19,023 bases of DNA from Pseudomonadota bacterium. GTDB taxonomy: Bacteria > Pseudomonadota > Gammaproteobacteria > Xanthomonadales > Xanthomonadaceae. A model generated the notes under the pieces. It was not told the DNA's origin, ran no database searches, and worked only from the letters and a program-made list of their open reading frames with translations. Location: positions 1 through 19,023 of the forward strand of contig JAEWOJ010000176.1 in assembly GCA_023399815.1 (NCBI GenBank), written 5' to 3'. Position 1 is the first letter of the stretch, and each line of letters begins with the position of its first letter. Of this stretch, positions 1-8,723 are shown piece by piece. Position numbers and translations under genes: made by a program.

Positions 1-55
1 CCCCACATCTCCCGACATTCCTGCAATCGCTCCTGCAATCGCTGATATTTCTGCG

Positions 56-80
56 GTTGCCGGCCAGCGGCCGGCACTAC
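56..80 (-). repeat. GTAG-ended palindrome (SMAG/REP-like)
   Basis: Read on the minus strand, the element begins GTAGTGCCGGCC and ends GGCCGGCAAC. An 8-bp perfect stem (TGCCGGCC at 58-65, GGCCGGCA at 69-76) closes a 3-nt loop. The terminal GTAG beside a GC-rich hairpin is the hallmark of the SMAG family described in Stenotrophomonas maltophilia. The family assignment is from memory of that consensus. Confidence 0.75.
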
Positions 81-128
81 CCGCAGGCGGGGAAGCCCGG
101 TGGGTGCGGGCAGATGACGGTGGGTACC

Positions 129-162
129 GGTGGGTGCCGACCGTTGGTCGGCACCGCCCACC
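129..162. repeat. second palindromic repeat upstream of purH
   Basis: GGTGCCGACC (133-142) and GGTCGGCACC (146-155) form a perfect 10-bp stem around a GTT loop. In an alternative pairing GGTGGG (129-134) pairs with CCCACC (157-162) outside the inner stem, leaving a 3-nt bulge. This form of hairpin is common between genes in Stenotrophomonas and relatives. Together with the element at 56-80 it makes a two-unit array ahead of purH. It could end transcription from the gene lying left of the window or stabilise mRNA; neither can be shown here. Confidence 0.7.
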
Positions 163-265
163 AGCGCGCATCGATCAACCCGATGCCGCACATCACCACT
201 CGACCAGCAACCAGGCGCCACCGCGGCAATCACCGCTGCAACCAGACCCCGGGGCTGCGCGCGGC

Positions 266-271
266 TACAAT
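266..271 (+). promoter_or_regulatory. possible -10 box of purH
   Basis: TACAAT matches the sigma-70 -10 consensus at 5 of 6 positions and lies 32 bases before the purH ATG, giving a leader of about 25 bases. No convincing -35 box lies 16-18 bases upstream, so this is tentative. No PurR-like operator was seen between 163 and 303. Confidence 0.3.
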
Positions 272-303
272 ACCGGCCCGCTTCCGCTGCCTCCCTCGCC
301 CCC

Positions 304-1887
304 ATGTCCGCTGATCTGCTGCCCGTGCGCCGGGCCCTGTTGTCCGTTTCCGACAAGACCGGCCTGATCGATCTGGCCCGCGCGCTGGCCGCGCGCGGTG
401 TCGAACTGCTGTCCACCGGCGGTACCGCCAAGGCGATCCGCGAGGCCGGCCTGCCGGTCAAGGACGTGTCCGACGTCACCGGTTTCCCGGAAATGATGGA
501 CGGCCGGGTCAAGACCCTGCACCCGATGGTGCACGGCGGCCTGCTCGGCCGCGCCGGACTCGACGACGCGGTGATGGCCGAGCACGGCATCGCCCCGATC
601 GACCTGCTGGTGCTGAACCTGTATCCGTTCGAGGCGGTGACCGCCAACGGCGACTGCACCCTGGCCGAAGCGGTGGAGAACATCGACATCGGCGGCCCAG
701 CCATGCTGCGCAGCGCGGCCAAGAACTTCGCCCGCGTCGCCGTGGCCACCAGCCCCGACCAGTACGGCGCGCTGCTGGCAGAGCTCGACGCCAACGACGG
801 CCAGCTGTCGGCGGCCAGGCGCTTCGCGCTGTCGGTGGCCGCGTTCAACCGCGTCGCCCAGTACGACGCGGCGATCAGCAACTACCTGTCGGCGGTGACC
901 GACGGCAGCGCCGCGGTGCCGGTGCGCGACGAATACCCGGCGCAGATGAATTCGTCCTTCATCAAGGTCATGGACCTGCGCTACGGCGAGAACCCGCACC
1001 AGAGCGGCGTGTTCTACCGCGACCTGTACCCGGTGCCGGGCACGCTGGCCACCTTCGTGCAGCTGCAGGGCAAGGAACTGAGCTACAACAACCTGGCCGA
1101 CGCCGACGCGGCGTGGGAATGCGTGCGCCAGTTCGACGCGCCGGCCTGCGTCATCGTCAAGCACGCCAATCCCTGCGGCGTGGCCGTGGCCGCCGACGTC
1201 GGCGCCGCCTACGAGCTGGCCTACGGCACCGACCCGACCAGCGCCTTCGGCGGCATCCTCGCCTTCAACCGCACGCTGGACGCGGCCACCGCCAGGACCA
1301 TCCTCGACCGCCAGTTCGTCGAAGTGCTGATCGCCCCGGACTATGCGCCGGCCGCGCTGGAATACGCGACGAAGAAGGCCAACGTGCGCGTGCTGCGCAT
1401 CCCGGCCGGCGACGCGCGCAACAACTACGACACCAAGCGGATCGGTTCGGGCCTGCTGATCCAGAGCGCCGACAACCGCGGCATGACCGCCGGGGAACTG
1501 AAGACGGTGACGCAGCGCGCGCCGACCGCGGCCGAACTGCGCGACCTGCTGTTCGCCTGGCGCGTGGCCAAGTACGTCAAGTCCAACGCGATCGTCTATG
1601 CCAAGGACGAGCGCACCATCGGCGTCGGCGCCGGGCAGATGAGCCGCGTCTATTCGGCGCGCATCGCCGGCATCAAGGCGGCCGACGCCGGCCTGGTGGT
1701 GCCGGGCTCGGTGATGGCATCGGATGCGTTCTTCCCGTTCCGCGACGGCCTGGACGCCGCCGCCGAGGCCGGCATCACCGCGGTGATCCAGCCGGGCGGC
1801 TCGATGCGCGACGCCGAGGTGATCGCCGCGGCCGACGAGCACGGCATCGCCATGGTGTTCACCGGCGTGCGCCATTTCCGCCACTGA
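304..1887 (+). CDS. purH: PurH, AICAR transformylase / IMP cyclohydrolase
   Basis: Bifunctional cytosolic enzyme for the last two steps of IMP synthesis: it formylates AICAR with 10-formyl-THF and then closes the ring. The protein is 527 aa, the usual length. The N-terminal cyclohydrolase (MGS-fold) domain opens with RRALLSVSDKTGL and contains TGGTAKAIREAG and DGRVKTLHP. The transformylase half carries KHANPCG, with the catalytic pair K286-H287, followed by GTDPTSAFGG, KSNAIV, VGAGQMSRV, ASDAFFPFRD and QPGGSMRD. The ATG at 304 is chosen because MSADLLPVRRALLSVSDK fits the family N-terminus; the frame is open further upstream but unlike the family. No Shine-Dalgarno sequence precedes it (CCTCGCCCCC). 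Its TGA overlaps the ATG of the next gene by one base, implying co-transcription and coupled translation with the lipoprotein gene, and then purD. Confidence 0.97.
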   Translation: MSADLLPVRRALLSVSDKTGLIDLARALAARGVELLSTGGTAKAIREAGLPVKDVSDVTGFPEMMDGRVKTLHPMVHGGLLGRAGLDDAVMAEHGIAPIDLLVLNLYPFEAVTANGDCTLAEAVENIDIGGPAMLRSAAKNFARVAVATSPDQYGALLAELDANDGQLSAARRFALSVAAFNRVAQYDAAISNYLSAVTDGSAAVPVRDEYPAQMNSSFIKVMDLRYGENPHQSGVFYRDLYPVPGTLATFVQLQGKELSYNNLADADAAWECVRQFDAPACVIVKHANPCGVAVAADVGAAYELAYGTDPTSAFGGILAFNRTLDAATARTILDRQFVEVLIAPDYAPAALEYATKKANVRVLRIPAGDARNNYDTKRIGSGLLIQSADNRGMTAGELKTVTQRAPTAAELRDLLFAWRVAKYVKSNAIVYAKDERTIGVGAGQMSRVYSARIAGIKAADAGLVVPGSVMASDAFFPFRDGLDAAAEAGITAVIQPGGSMRDAEVIAAADEHGIAMVFTGVRHFRH

Positions 1888-2315
1888 TGCGCCGCGCCCT
1901 CCGCCCGCTGTGCGCCGGCCTGTTGCTGCCGCTGCTGGCCGCCTGCGGCAACGCCGCGCTGGGCGATGCGCAGCGGCAGGCGATCGCCGGGTTGAGCAAG
2001 CAACTGCCGGCGCCCTACCGCGACGGCCTGGTCGTGGACTCGGTGCACCGCCACGGCGACGACCTGGTGCTGGTGATCCGCTTCCCCGACGCCAGCGTGG
2101 CGATGGCCAAGGCCAGGCCCGACGTGTTCGCGGCCCTGCAACAGGACGAGCAGCAGGCCATGGCCGAACTGTGCGACGTGGCCGCGCTGGCGCCGGTGCT
2201 GGCCGCCGGCGGCGGCGTGCGTCGGCGCTTCATCGATGCCGACGGCGCGCTGTTCTTCGAGGCCACCCTGCACGCGGACCAATGTCCTACCCCTGAAACA
2301 CCCCACAGGAACTGA
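1887..2315 (+). CDS. small predicted lipoprotein between purH and purD
   Basis: A 142-aa protein of unknown function. The N-terminus is a lipoprotein signal: basic MRRALRP, a hydrophobic leucine-rich stretch, then lipobox LAAC with the lipidated cysteine at residue 20. The mature part is small and soluble-looking, with alternating strands and helices (residues 40-65 and 115-135 hydrophobic and strand-like), a YRDGLVVDSV segment and a second cysteine near residue 98. The start overlaps the purH stop (TGATG), and the stop lies 4 bases before the purD ATG, so it sits inside the purine operon. Nothing in it suggests a purine enzyme. The ATG at 1887 is preferred because it alone gives the signal peptide directly; the frame is open upstream only as a shadow of purH. 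Confidence 0.85.
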   Translation: MRRALRPLCAGLLLPLLAACGNAALGDAQRQAIAGLSKQLPAPYRDGLVVDSVHRHGDDLVLVIRFPDASVAMAKARPDVFAALQQDEQQAMAELCDVAALAPVLAAGGGVRRRFIDADGALFFEATLHADQCPTPETPHRN

Positions 2316-2319
2316 CCCC

Positions 2320-3606
2320 ATGAAGATCCTCGTCATCGGCTCCGGCGGCCGCGAACATGCCCTGGCCTGGAAGCTGGCCCAGTCCGCGCGCGTGGACGAA
2401 GTGATCGTCGCGCCCGGCAACGCCGGCACCGCGACCGAGGGCAAGTGCCGCAACGCCGCGGTCAAGGCCGCCGACATCGCCGGGCTGTTGCAGCTGGCGC
2501 AGGACGAGGCCGTGGACCTGACCGTGGTCGGCCCGGAAGTGCCGCTGGTGGCCGGCGTGGTCGACACGTTCCGCGCCGCCGGACTGCGCATCTTCGGGCC
2601 CACTGCCGCCGCCGCGCAGCTGGAAGGCAGCAAGGCGTTCGCCAAGGATTTCCTCGCCCGCCACGGCATCCCCACCGCGTTCTACGCCGTGCACACCGAC
2701 GTCGACGCGGCGCTGGCCTACCTGCATGAGAAGGGCGCGCCCATCGTGATCAAGGCCGACGGCCTGGCCGCCGGCAAGGGCGTGATCGTGGCGATGACGA
2801 TGGACGAGGCCGAGGCCGCAGTGCGCGACATGCTCGGCGGCAACGCCTTCGGCGATGCCGGCGCGCGCGTGGTGATCGAGGAATTCCTGGAAGGCGAGGA
2901 AGCCAGCTTCATCTCCATGGTCGATGGCCGCGTCGCGCTGCCGATGGCCACCAGCCAGGACCACAAGCGCGTCGGCGACGGCGACACCGGCCCCAACACC
3001 GGCGGCATGGGCGCGTATTCGCCGGCCCCGGTGGTGACGCCGGACGTACATGCGCGGGTGATGCACGAAGTGGTCGAGCCGACCGTGGCCGGCATGATCG
3101 CCGACGGCATGCCGTTCACCGGCTTCCTCTATGCGGGCCTGATGATCGACGCCAGCGGCGCGCCCAAGGTGATCGAATTCAACGTGCGCTTCGGCGACCC
3201 GGAAACCCAGCCGGTGATGCTGCGCCTGCAGTCGGACCTGGTGGACCTGGTGGAGGCGGCCATCGACGGCACGCTGGCCGGCGTGGAAGCGCAGTGGGAC
3301 CCGCGCCCGTCGCTGGGCGTGGTGATGGCGGCGAAGCCATATCCGGAGACGCCGATCACCGGCGACGTGATCGGCGGCCTGGCCGACGTGCCGGCCAGCG
3401 CCAAGGTGTTCCATGCAGGCACCGCGCTGGATGCCGAAGGCAACGTGGTCAGCGCCGGCGGCCGCGTGCTGTGCGTGGCCGCGCTGGGCGACAGCGTCTC
3501 CGATGCGCAGCGCCATGCCTATGCCGGCGTGGACAAGATCCACTGGGCCAACGAGTTCCACCGCAACGACATCGGCTGGCGCGCCATCGCCCGCGAACAG
3601 CGGTAG
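2320..3606 (+). CDS. purD: PurD, phosphoribosylamine-glycine ligase
   Basis: GAR synthetase: ATP-dependent joining of glycine to 5-phosphoribosylamine, the second step of purine synthesis, in the cytosol. The protein is 428 aa, as in E. coli. The N-terminal domain starts MKILVIGSGGREHALAWKL. It is followed by FGPTAAAAQLEGSKAFAKDF from about residue 92, the ATP-grasp domain with IVIKADGLAAGKGVIVA, EEFLEGEEASF and DHKRVGDGDTGPNTGGMGAYSP, and NVRFGDPETQPVMLRL from residue 288 with metal- and ATP-binding residues. A Shine-Dalgarno AGGA lies about 10 bases before the ATG, within the end of the lipoprotein gene. It is the last gene of the purH-lipoprotein-purD unit and is followed by a large palindrome. 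Confidence 0.97.
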   Translation: MKILVIGSGGREHALAWKLAQSARVDEVIVAPGNAGTATEGKCRNAAVKAADIAGLLQLAQDEAVDLTVVGPEVPLVAGVVDTFRAAGLRIFGPTAAAAQLEGSKAFAKDFLARHGIPTAFYAVHTDVDAALAYLHEKGAPIVIKADGLAAGKGVIVAMTMDEAEAAVRDMLGGNAFGDAGARVVIEEFLEGEEASFISMVDGRVALPMATSQDHKRVGDGDTGPNTGGMGAYSPAPVVTPDVHARVMHEVVEPTVAGMIADGMPFTGFLYAGLMIDASGAPKVIEFNVRFGDPETQPVMLRLQSDLVDLVEAAIDGTLAGVEAQWDPRPSLGVVMAAKPYPETPITGDVIGGLADVPASAKVFHAGTALDAEGNVVSAGGRVLCVAALGDSVSDAQRHAYAGVDKIHWANEFHRNDIGWRAIAREQR

Positions 3607-3621
3607 ACACGAACCGCAGCC

Positions 3622-3737
3622 GTAGGAGCGACGTCAGTCGCGACCGGGGCCTTCTCCTGACCCCGGATCTCCAGCTGTGCGAGCTTTCGTGGAAGGGTCC
3701 GCAGGCAGACCCCGGTCGCGACTGACGTCGCCCCTAC
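3622..3737. repeat. long inverted repeat between convergent genes (GTAG-ended)
   Basis: A 28-base left arm at 3622-3649 (beginning GTAGGAGCGACGTCAGTCGC) is matched by the reverse complement of 3710-3737, with one mismatch (GGAGC versus GGGGC). The arms enclose 60 bases. Both outer ends are GTAG reading inward, as in REP/SMAG-type elements. A short inner pairing CCGGGG (3644-3649) with CCCCGG (3661-3666) is also possible. It sits between the end of purD and the end of the oppositely directed aldo/keto reductase gene, where it could act as a bidirectional transcript end. No U-tract is present, so a classical intrinsic terminator is not supported. Confidence 0.8.
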
Positions 3738-3756
3738 AAGAAAACAGGTTGGCGGC

Positions 3757-4752
<996 letters not shown>

Positions 4753-4788
4753 TGCGATGCTCCGGTTGGGGGAAGGCCACTGTAGGGG

Positions 4789-4817
4789 GCGGGCTTCCCG
4801 CGATAAATCCGGATAAT
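4789..4817. promoter_or_regulatory. possible LysR operator and -10 box in divergent intergenic region
   Basis: GCGGG (4789-4793) and CCCGC (4797-4801) form a perfect inverted repeat around CTT in the 76-base gap between the reductase and LysR genes. GATAAT at 4812-4817 resembles a -10 box for the LysR gene and would place the transcript start only a few bases before its ATG at 4829, which has no Shine-Dalgarno sequence. No good -35 box is seen. The site is a candidate for autoregulation and control of the reductase. Confidence 0.35.
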
Positions 4818-4828
4818 CTGCACCCTCA

Positions 4829-5740
4829 ATGAAGCACGACTTCACAATAGACCCTTCCCTGCTGCCGGCGCTGGCCGCCTTCGCTTGCGTGGCGCGCCAG
4901 GCCAGCTTCAGCCGCGCAGCGATCGAGCTGGGCATGTCGCCCTCGGCGCTGTCGCAGTCTGTACGCAGCCTGGAACGGCGGCTGGGCGTGCGCCTGCTGC
5001 ACCGGACCACGCGCCGGGTCGGCCTGACCGAGCCGGGCGAACGATTGCTGCGCGATGCCGCGCCGGCGCTGGCGCGCATCGGTGGCGCGCTGCAGGCACT
5101 GGAGGAAAGCCGCGATGTGCCGGCCGGACGCCTGCGCATCACCGCGCCGCGGATCGCGGCCGAGCAATGGGTGCTGCCGCACCTGCCGGCATTCTGCGCG
5201 CGCCATCCGCACGTCGAGGTGGAACTGGCGGTGCAGGCGGCGCTGACCGACCTGGTGGCCGAGGGTTTCGACGCCGGCATCCGCCTGGGCGAGTCGCTGG
5301 CCGACGGCATGGTCGCGGTGCCGCTGGGACCGCCGCAGCGGCTGGTGGTGGTCGGCGCCCCGGCCTATCTGCGCAGGCATCCCCCGCCGGAAACACCCGA
5401 AGCGCTGGCCGGGCACGCCTGCATCCGCTACCGCCGCAGCGACGGCCGGCTGATGCCGTGGGAGTTCACCCGCGACGGCCACGATTTCAGCGTCGACGTC
5501 GGCGGCGGGCCGATCTTCAACGACAGCGGGCTGGGCCGGCGCATGGCCATCGCCGGACTGGGACTGGCGCAGGTGTTCGAGGCCGCCGCCGCGGACGACC
5601 TCGCCGCCGGCCGGCTGCTGCGCCTGCTCGACGCATGGCAACCGCCCTTCCCCGGCTTCCACCTGTACTACCCCTCGCGCGAACAGCTCGCACCCAAGCT
5701 GCGGGTGTTCATCGATTTCATGCGCGAGGCCAATGCCTGA
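4829..5740 (+). CDS. LysR-family transcriptional regulator
   Basis: DNA-binding transcription factor, 303 aa, the usual LysR length. The winged helix-turn-helix spans about residues 10-68: ALAAFACVARQASFSRAAIELGMSPSALSQSVRSLERRLGVRLLHRTTRRVGLTEPGE. The periplasmic-binding-like effector domain spans about 95-298 and contains GRLRITAP, DAGIRLGESLADGMVAVPLG and FNDSGLGRRMAIAGLGLAQVFE. This sequence pattern resembles the DmlR/YafC-like branch, which often neighbours oxidoreductase genes. The gene is divergent from the aldo/keto reductase and probably controls it. The leader is very short and no ribosome site is apparent (ATCTGCACCCTCA), so initiation may be nearly leaderless. The effector is unknown. 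Confidence 0.95.
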   Translation: MKHDFTIDPSLLPALAAFACVARQASFSRAAIELGMSPSALSQSVRSLERRLGVRLLHRTTRRVGLTEPGERLLRDAAPALARIGGALQALEESRDVPAGRLRITAPRIAAEQWVLPHLPAFCARHPHVEVELAVQAALTDLVAEGFDAGIRLGESLADGMVAVPLGPPQRLVVVGAPAYLRRHPPPETPEALAGHACIRYRRSDGRLMPWEFTRDGHDFSVDVGGGPIFNDSGLGRRMAIAGLGLAQVFEAAAADDLAAGRLLRLLDAWQPPFPGFHLYYPSREQLAPKLRVFIDFMREANA

Positions 5741-5749
5741 GCGCTGCAA

Positions 5750-5768
5750 AGCGGGACGTTGCCCCGCT
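5750..5768 (-). terminator. weak hairpin between lysR and the antitoxin gene
   Basis: AGCGGG (5750-5755) and CCCGCT (5763-5768) form a 6-bp stem with a 7-base loop between two convergent genes. Read on the minus strand the stem is followed by TT and then mixed sequence, so it is at best a weak terminator for the toxin-antitoxin transcript. Confidence 0.3.
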
Positions 5769-5780
5769 CTGCTCCGCAGC

Positions 5781-6068
5781 TCACGCCGCCGCTTCGTGTG
5801 CAGCCTCTTCGATCAGCTCGGCAGGCACGCCACGCCTGCGCAGGGCTTCGGCCAGACGCGCCGCCGGGCCATACAGGTGCACGGCTTCGTCACGGCGCAG
5901 TCCCTCGCTGACATACGCCTTCAACAGCGCCTGGTAGCCGCTCATGCCCTTCAACGGCGCAATGGTCTTCAGCGATTCCACCACGTCCACCGGCATGCGC
6001 AGCGTCACCGTGGTCATTTCCCGGTCCTTCTTCAACCGGGCCTTGAGTTTTTCAGGAATCATGGTCAT
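5781..6068 (-). CDS. antitoxin, ribbon-helix-helix (BrnA-like)
   Basis: A 95-aa predicted antitoxin that should bind the toxin and its own promoter. Residues 19-61 (TTVTLRMPVDVVESLKTIAP, then a GMSGYQALLKAYVSEGL helix) have the beta-strand/helix/helix pattern of ribbon-helix-helix DNA-binding proteins and resemble the C-terminal half of BrnA. The N-terminal part is basic and lysine-rich; the C-terminal helix (72-95) is alanine- and glutamate-rich. The ATG at 6068 is chosen because AGGAG (6073-6077) stands 4 bases before it; an in-frame ATG at 6062 lacks this. The gene begins 17 bases before the toxin gene ends, a typical coupled toxin-antitoxin layout. Confidence 0.8.
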   Translation of the reverse strand: MTMIPEKLKARLKKDREMTTVTLRMPVDVVESLKTIAPLKGMSGYQALLKAYVSEGLRRDEAVHLYGPAARLAEALRRRGVPAELIEEAAHEAAA

Positions 6069-6348
6069 GGCGCTCCTGTGCGGTGGCCTTGCGGGCGGAA
6101 ATCAGGCGGATGGCCGTGTCGTCGAACACGATGTGCACCACGTACAGCAGGCGGTACTGCATGTCGTAGCCGATGGCCGCGTCGCGCGCTTCATCGTTGC
6201 GGCTGGCATCCACCAGCCTGATGAACGGGTCGAAGAACACCTCAGCGGCACGCTCGAAGGTAATGCCATCATGATTCGATGCGTTGAGGCGGGCCTTTTC
6301 GTCATCCCAGACAAAACTGACGCCATTCAGATCGAAGTGGACATCCAT
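6052..6348 (-). CDS. brnT: BrnT-family toxin (DUF497), probable ribonuclease
   Basis: A 98-aa protein with the BrnT signature order: FVWDDEKARLNASNHDGITFERAAEVFFDP, then DAAIGYDMQYRLLYVVHIVFDDTAIRLISARKATAQER. BrnT toxins have a RelE-like fold and cleave RNA, halting translation; this activity is inferred from the family. The ATG at 6348 begins MDVHFDLNG; a GTG two codons upstream (6354) would also be in frame, and neither has a clear Shine-Dalgarno. It is the first gene of the pair, with the antitoxin second, which is the BrnTA order. The local DNA is less GC-rich than the neighbours, and an AT-rich palindrome lies just upstream, both compatible with acquired DNA. Confidence 0.87.
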   Translation of the reverse strand: MDVHFDLNGVSFVWDDEKARLNASNHDGITFERAAEVFFDPFIRLVDASRNDEARDAAIGYDMQYRLLYVVHIVFDDTAIRLISARKATAQERHDHDS

Positions 6349-6365
6349 GCGCACACGGTAGCGCC

Positions 6366-6388
6366 ATGTATTTCATTTGTAAATACAT
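6366..6388. promoter_or_regulatory. AT-rich palindrome, candidate operator/promoter of the brnT-brnA pair
   Basis: ATGTATTT (6366-6373) and AAATACAT (6381-6388) form a perfect 8-bp inverted repeat with a 7-base spacer, starting 18 bases upstream of the toxin ATG. It is strikingly AT-rich in a GC-rich region. Ribbon-helix-helix antitoxins usually bind such sites to repress their own operon. The palindrome may also contain the promoter elements, but exact -35 and -10 boxes cannot be assigned. Confidence 0.65.
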
Positions 6389-6521
6389 CGGCACTCTGCC
6401 GGGGTCGCACCCAAGTCATCCAGCGATAGGTCCAAGCTATCCATGGAAGTCTTGTCCCGCATCGATCGGCGCTGCAAGCTGGCATGCTCCCTCCCGCCTC
6501 GCGATCCTCCGCACCAACGGC

Positions 6522-8702
6522 ATGCGCCCCACCGAACGCCTGTTGAACCGGCTCTGGGCCCACGAGAAGGCCAGCTACGGCCTGCGCGTGTTCATCGCGC
6601 TGTCCACGCTGATGGCGGCCTGCTGGTACCGCGGCGACCTGCAGCCGTTGCCCTCGCTGTTCCTGGGCACCATCGCCAGCGCCGTGGCCGAGACCGACGA
6701 CAACGGCTGGGGCCGCAGCAAATCGGTGCTGCTGTCGCTGCTGTGCTTCGTCATCGCCGCCGCCGCGGTCATCCATCTGTTCGATTGGCCCTTGCCCTTC
6801 GTCGCCGCGCTGGCGCTGGCCGCGTTCGCCTCGACCCTGCTCGGCGCGCTGGGCGAACGCTACGCCTCCATCGGCCAGGCCACGATGACGCTGGCGATCT
6901 ACACCATGATCGCCATGGACCAGCACCGCGATGCCGGGTCCGATGCCGCCTGGCGCGACGTGGCGCAGATGCTGGTCGGCGCGGCCTGGTATGGCGCGCT
7001 ATCGATCCTGTGGACCGTGATGTTCGCCAACCGGCCGGTGCGCGAACGGCTGGCGCGCCTGTTCGGCGAACTCGGGCGCTACCTGCAGTTCAAGGCCGAC
7101 CTGTTCGAGCCGGTGCGGCATGGCGACCTGGAGGCGCGGCGGCTGGCGCTGGCCGAACAGAACGTGCGCGTGGTCGAGGCGCTCAATGCCGCCAAGACCG
7201 CGATCCTCAGCCGCTTCGGTCGTTCCGGGCGTCCCGGCGTGCAGTCCGGCCTGTATTTCCGCCTGTACTACATGGCGCAGGATTTCCACGAGCGCGCCAG
7301 TTCCTCGCACTATCCCTACGAGGCGCTGGCCGAGGCCTTCTTCCACAGCGACGTGCTGTACCGCTGCCGCCGGCTGCTGTCGCTGCAGGGCAGCGCCTGC
7401 ATGGCGCTGGGCCAGGCCATCCGCCTGCGCCAGCCGTTCGACTACGGCGAGCGCAACCGCCAGGCCGGGCAGGACCTGGAACACTCCCTGCAGTACCTGC
7501 GCGACCAGCACAACCCGCGCTGGCAGCGGCTGCTCGGCTCGCTGCAGCTGCTGGCGACCAACCTGTCCAGCATCGCCCGGCAGCTGTCCGAAGCCTCGCT
7601 GGCCGACACGCCGCTGGAAGGCATCGACACCCGCCTGCGCGATTCCTCGCCGCACACCCTGCGCGAGATGGCCACGCGCCTGCGCCAGGCGCTGACGCCC
7701 GGCTCGCTGCTGTTCCGCCATGGCGTGCGCATCGGCCTGGCGCTGATCGCCGGCTATGCGCTGCTCAGGGTGGTGCACCCGAGCAACGGTTACTGGATCC
7801 TGCTCACCGTCGTGTTCGTGTGCCGGCCGAACTTCGGCGCCACCCGGCTGCGGCTGGTGCAGCGCATCGCCGGCACCCTGCTCGGCTTGGGAGCGACCTG
7901 GGCGCTGATGCAGCTGTTCCCCGGCACCACGCTGCAGCTGCTGCTGGCGCTGGCCGCCGCGCTGCTGTTCTTCGTCACCCGCACCGACCGCTACGTGATC
8001 GCCACCGCAGCGATCACGACGATGGCGCTGCTGTGCTTCAACCTGCTCGGCGACGGCTTCGTGCTGATCTGGCCGCGGCTGCTGGACACGCTGATCGGCT
8101 GCGCCATCGCCGCGACCGCCTCGCTGCTGATCCTGCCCGACTGGCAGGGGCGGCGCCTGCACCGGGTAATGGCGCAGGTGATCGCCACCAGCACCCGCTA
8201 CCTGGACGAAGTGCTGGGCCAGTACCGCAGCGGCATGCGCGACGACCTGCCCTACCGCGTCGCCCGCCGCGACATGCACAACGCCGACGTCGCGCTGTCG
8301 GTGGCGCTGTCCAACATGCTGCGCGAGCCGGGCTACGCGCGCGGCAACCTGGATGCCGGTTTCCGCTTCCTGGCCCTGTCCAACACCCTGCTCGGCTACC
8401 TGTCCGCGCTCGGCGCGCACCGCGCGCGGGCGGCGGCGGTCGAGGACGATCCACTGATCGAGCAGGGCCACCAGCAGTTGCGGCAATCGCTGGCGCAGCT
8501 GGCCGACGCGCTGGAAAAGCGCCAGCCGGCAGCGCCGCAGGAGGAGGAAGTAGCGCTGGCCGATGCGCTGGAACAGCTGCCCGACGACATCGACGACAAG
8601 CCGCGGCTGGTGCGCACCCAGCTGGCGCTGATGCTGCGCCTGCTGCCGAGGCTGCGCGCGGCGGTGGCCGAGGCGTCGAAGGCGCCGCTTCCTGCGGAGT
8701 AA
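6522..8702 (+). CDS. yccS: YccS/FUSC-family inner-membrane protein
   Basis: A 726-aa protein similar in length to E. coli YccS. The N-terminal FUSC-like region (about 1-180) contains hydrophobic segments such as LRVFIALSTLMAACWY, SVLLSLLCFVIAAAAVIHLF and FVAALALAAFASTLLGAL. A long soluble helical domain follows (about 180-385). A second membrane block (about 390-530) carries the family core YWILLTVVFVCRPNFGATRLRLVQR from residue 424, and a cytosolic helical tail ends the protein. The exact role of YccS is unsettled; relatives in the wider family include efflux-type AaeB proteins. The ATG at 6522 is chosen because MRPTERLLNRLWAHEKASYGLRVFIAL fits YccS; the open frame upstream to 6366 runs through the toxin operator and is not family-like. 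No clear ribosome site is seen. Confidence 0.9.
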   Translation: MRPTERLLNRLWAHEKASYGLRVFIALSTLMAACWYRGDLQPLPSLFLGTIASAVAETDDNGWGRSKSVLLSLLCFVIAAAAVIHLFDWPLPFVAALALAAFASTLLGALGERYASIGQATMTLAIYTMIAMDQHRDAGSDAAWRDVAQMLVGAAWYGALSILWTVMFANRPVRERLARLFGELGRYLQFKADLFEPVRHGDLEARRLALAEQNVRVVEALNAAKTAILSRFGRSGRPGVQSGLYFRLYYMAQDFHERASSSHYPYEALAEAFFHSDVLYRCRRLLSLQGSACMALGQAIRLRQPFDYGERNRQAGQDLEHSLQYLRDQHNPRWQRLLGSLQLLATNLSSIARQLSEASLADTPLEGIDTRLRDSSPHTLREMATRLRQALTPGSLLFRHGVRIGLALIAGYALLRVVHPSNGYWILLTVVFVCRPNFGATRLRLVQRIAGTLLGLGATWALMQLFPGTTLQLLLALAAALLFFVTRTDRYVIATAAITTMALLCFNLLGDGFVLIWPRLLDTLIGCAIAATASLLILPDWQGRRLHRVMAQVIATSTRYLDEVLGQYRSGMRDDLPYRVARRDMHNADVALSVALSNMLREPGYARGNLDAGFRFLALSNTLLGYLSALGAHRARAAAVEDDPLIEQGHQQLRQSLAQLADALEKRQPAAPQEEEVALADALEQLPDDIDDKPRLVRTQLALMLRLLPRLRAAVAEASKAPLPAE

Positions 8703-8723
8703 GCCACGGGGCTTCATCCGCGC

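Noticed and set aside
265..1884. 539-codon open frame antisense to purH
   Set aside because: purH is unambiguous on the other strand, and the antisense translation has no recognisable motif.
4753..5310. Extended N-terminus of the aldo/keto reductase
   Set aside because: It would lie antisense to the LysR gene; the ATG at 4752 has a ribosome site and the family N-terminus.
6366..6521. N-terminal extension of YccS from 6366
   Set aside because: The extra 52 residues run through the toxin operator, are unlike YccS, and the ATG at 6522 gives the family length.
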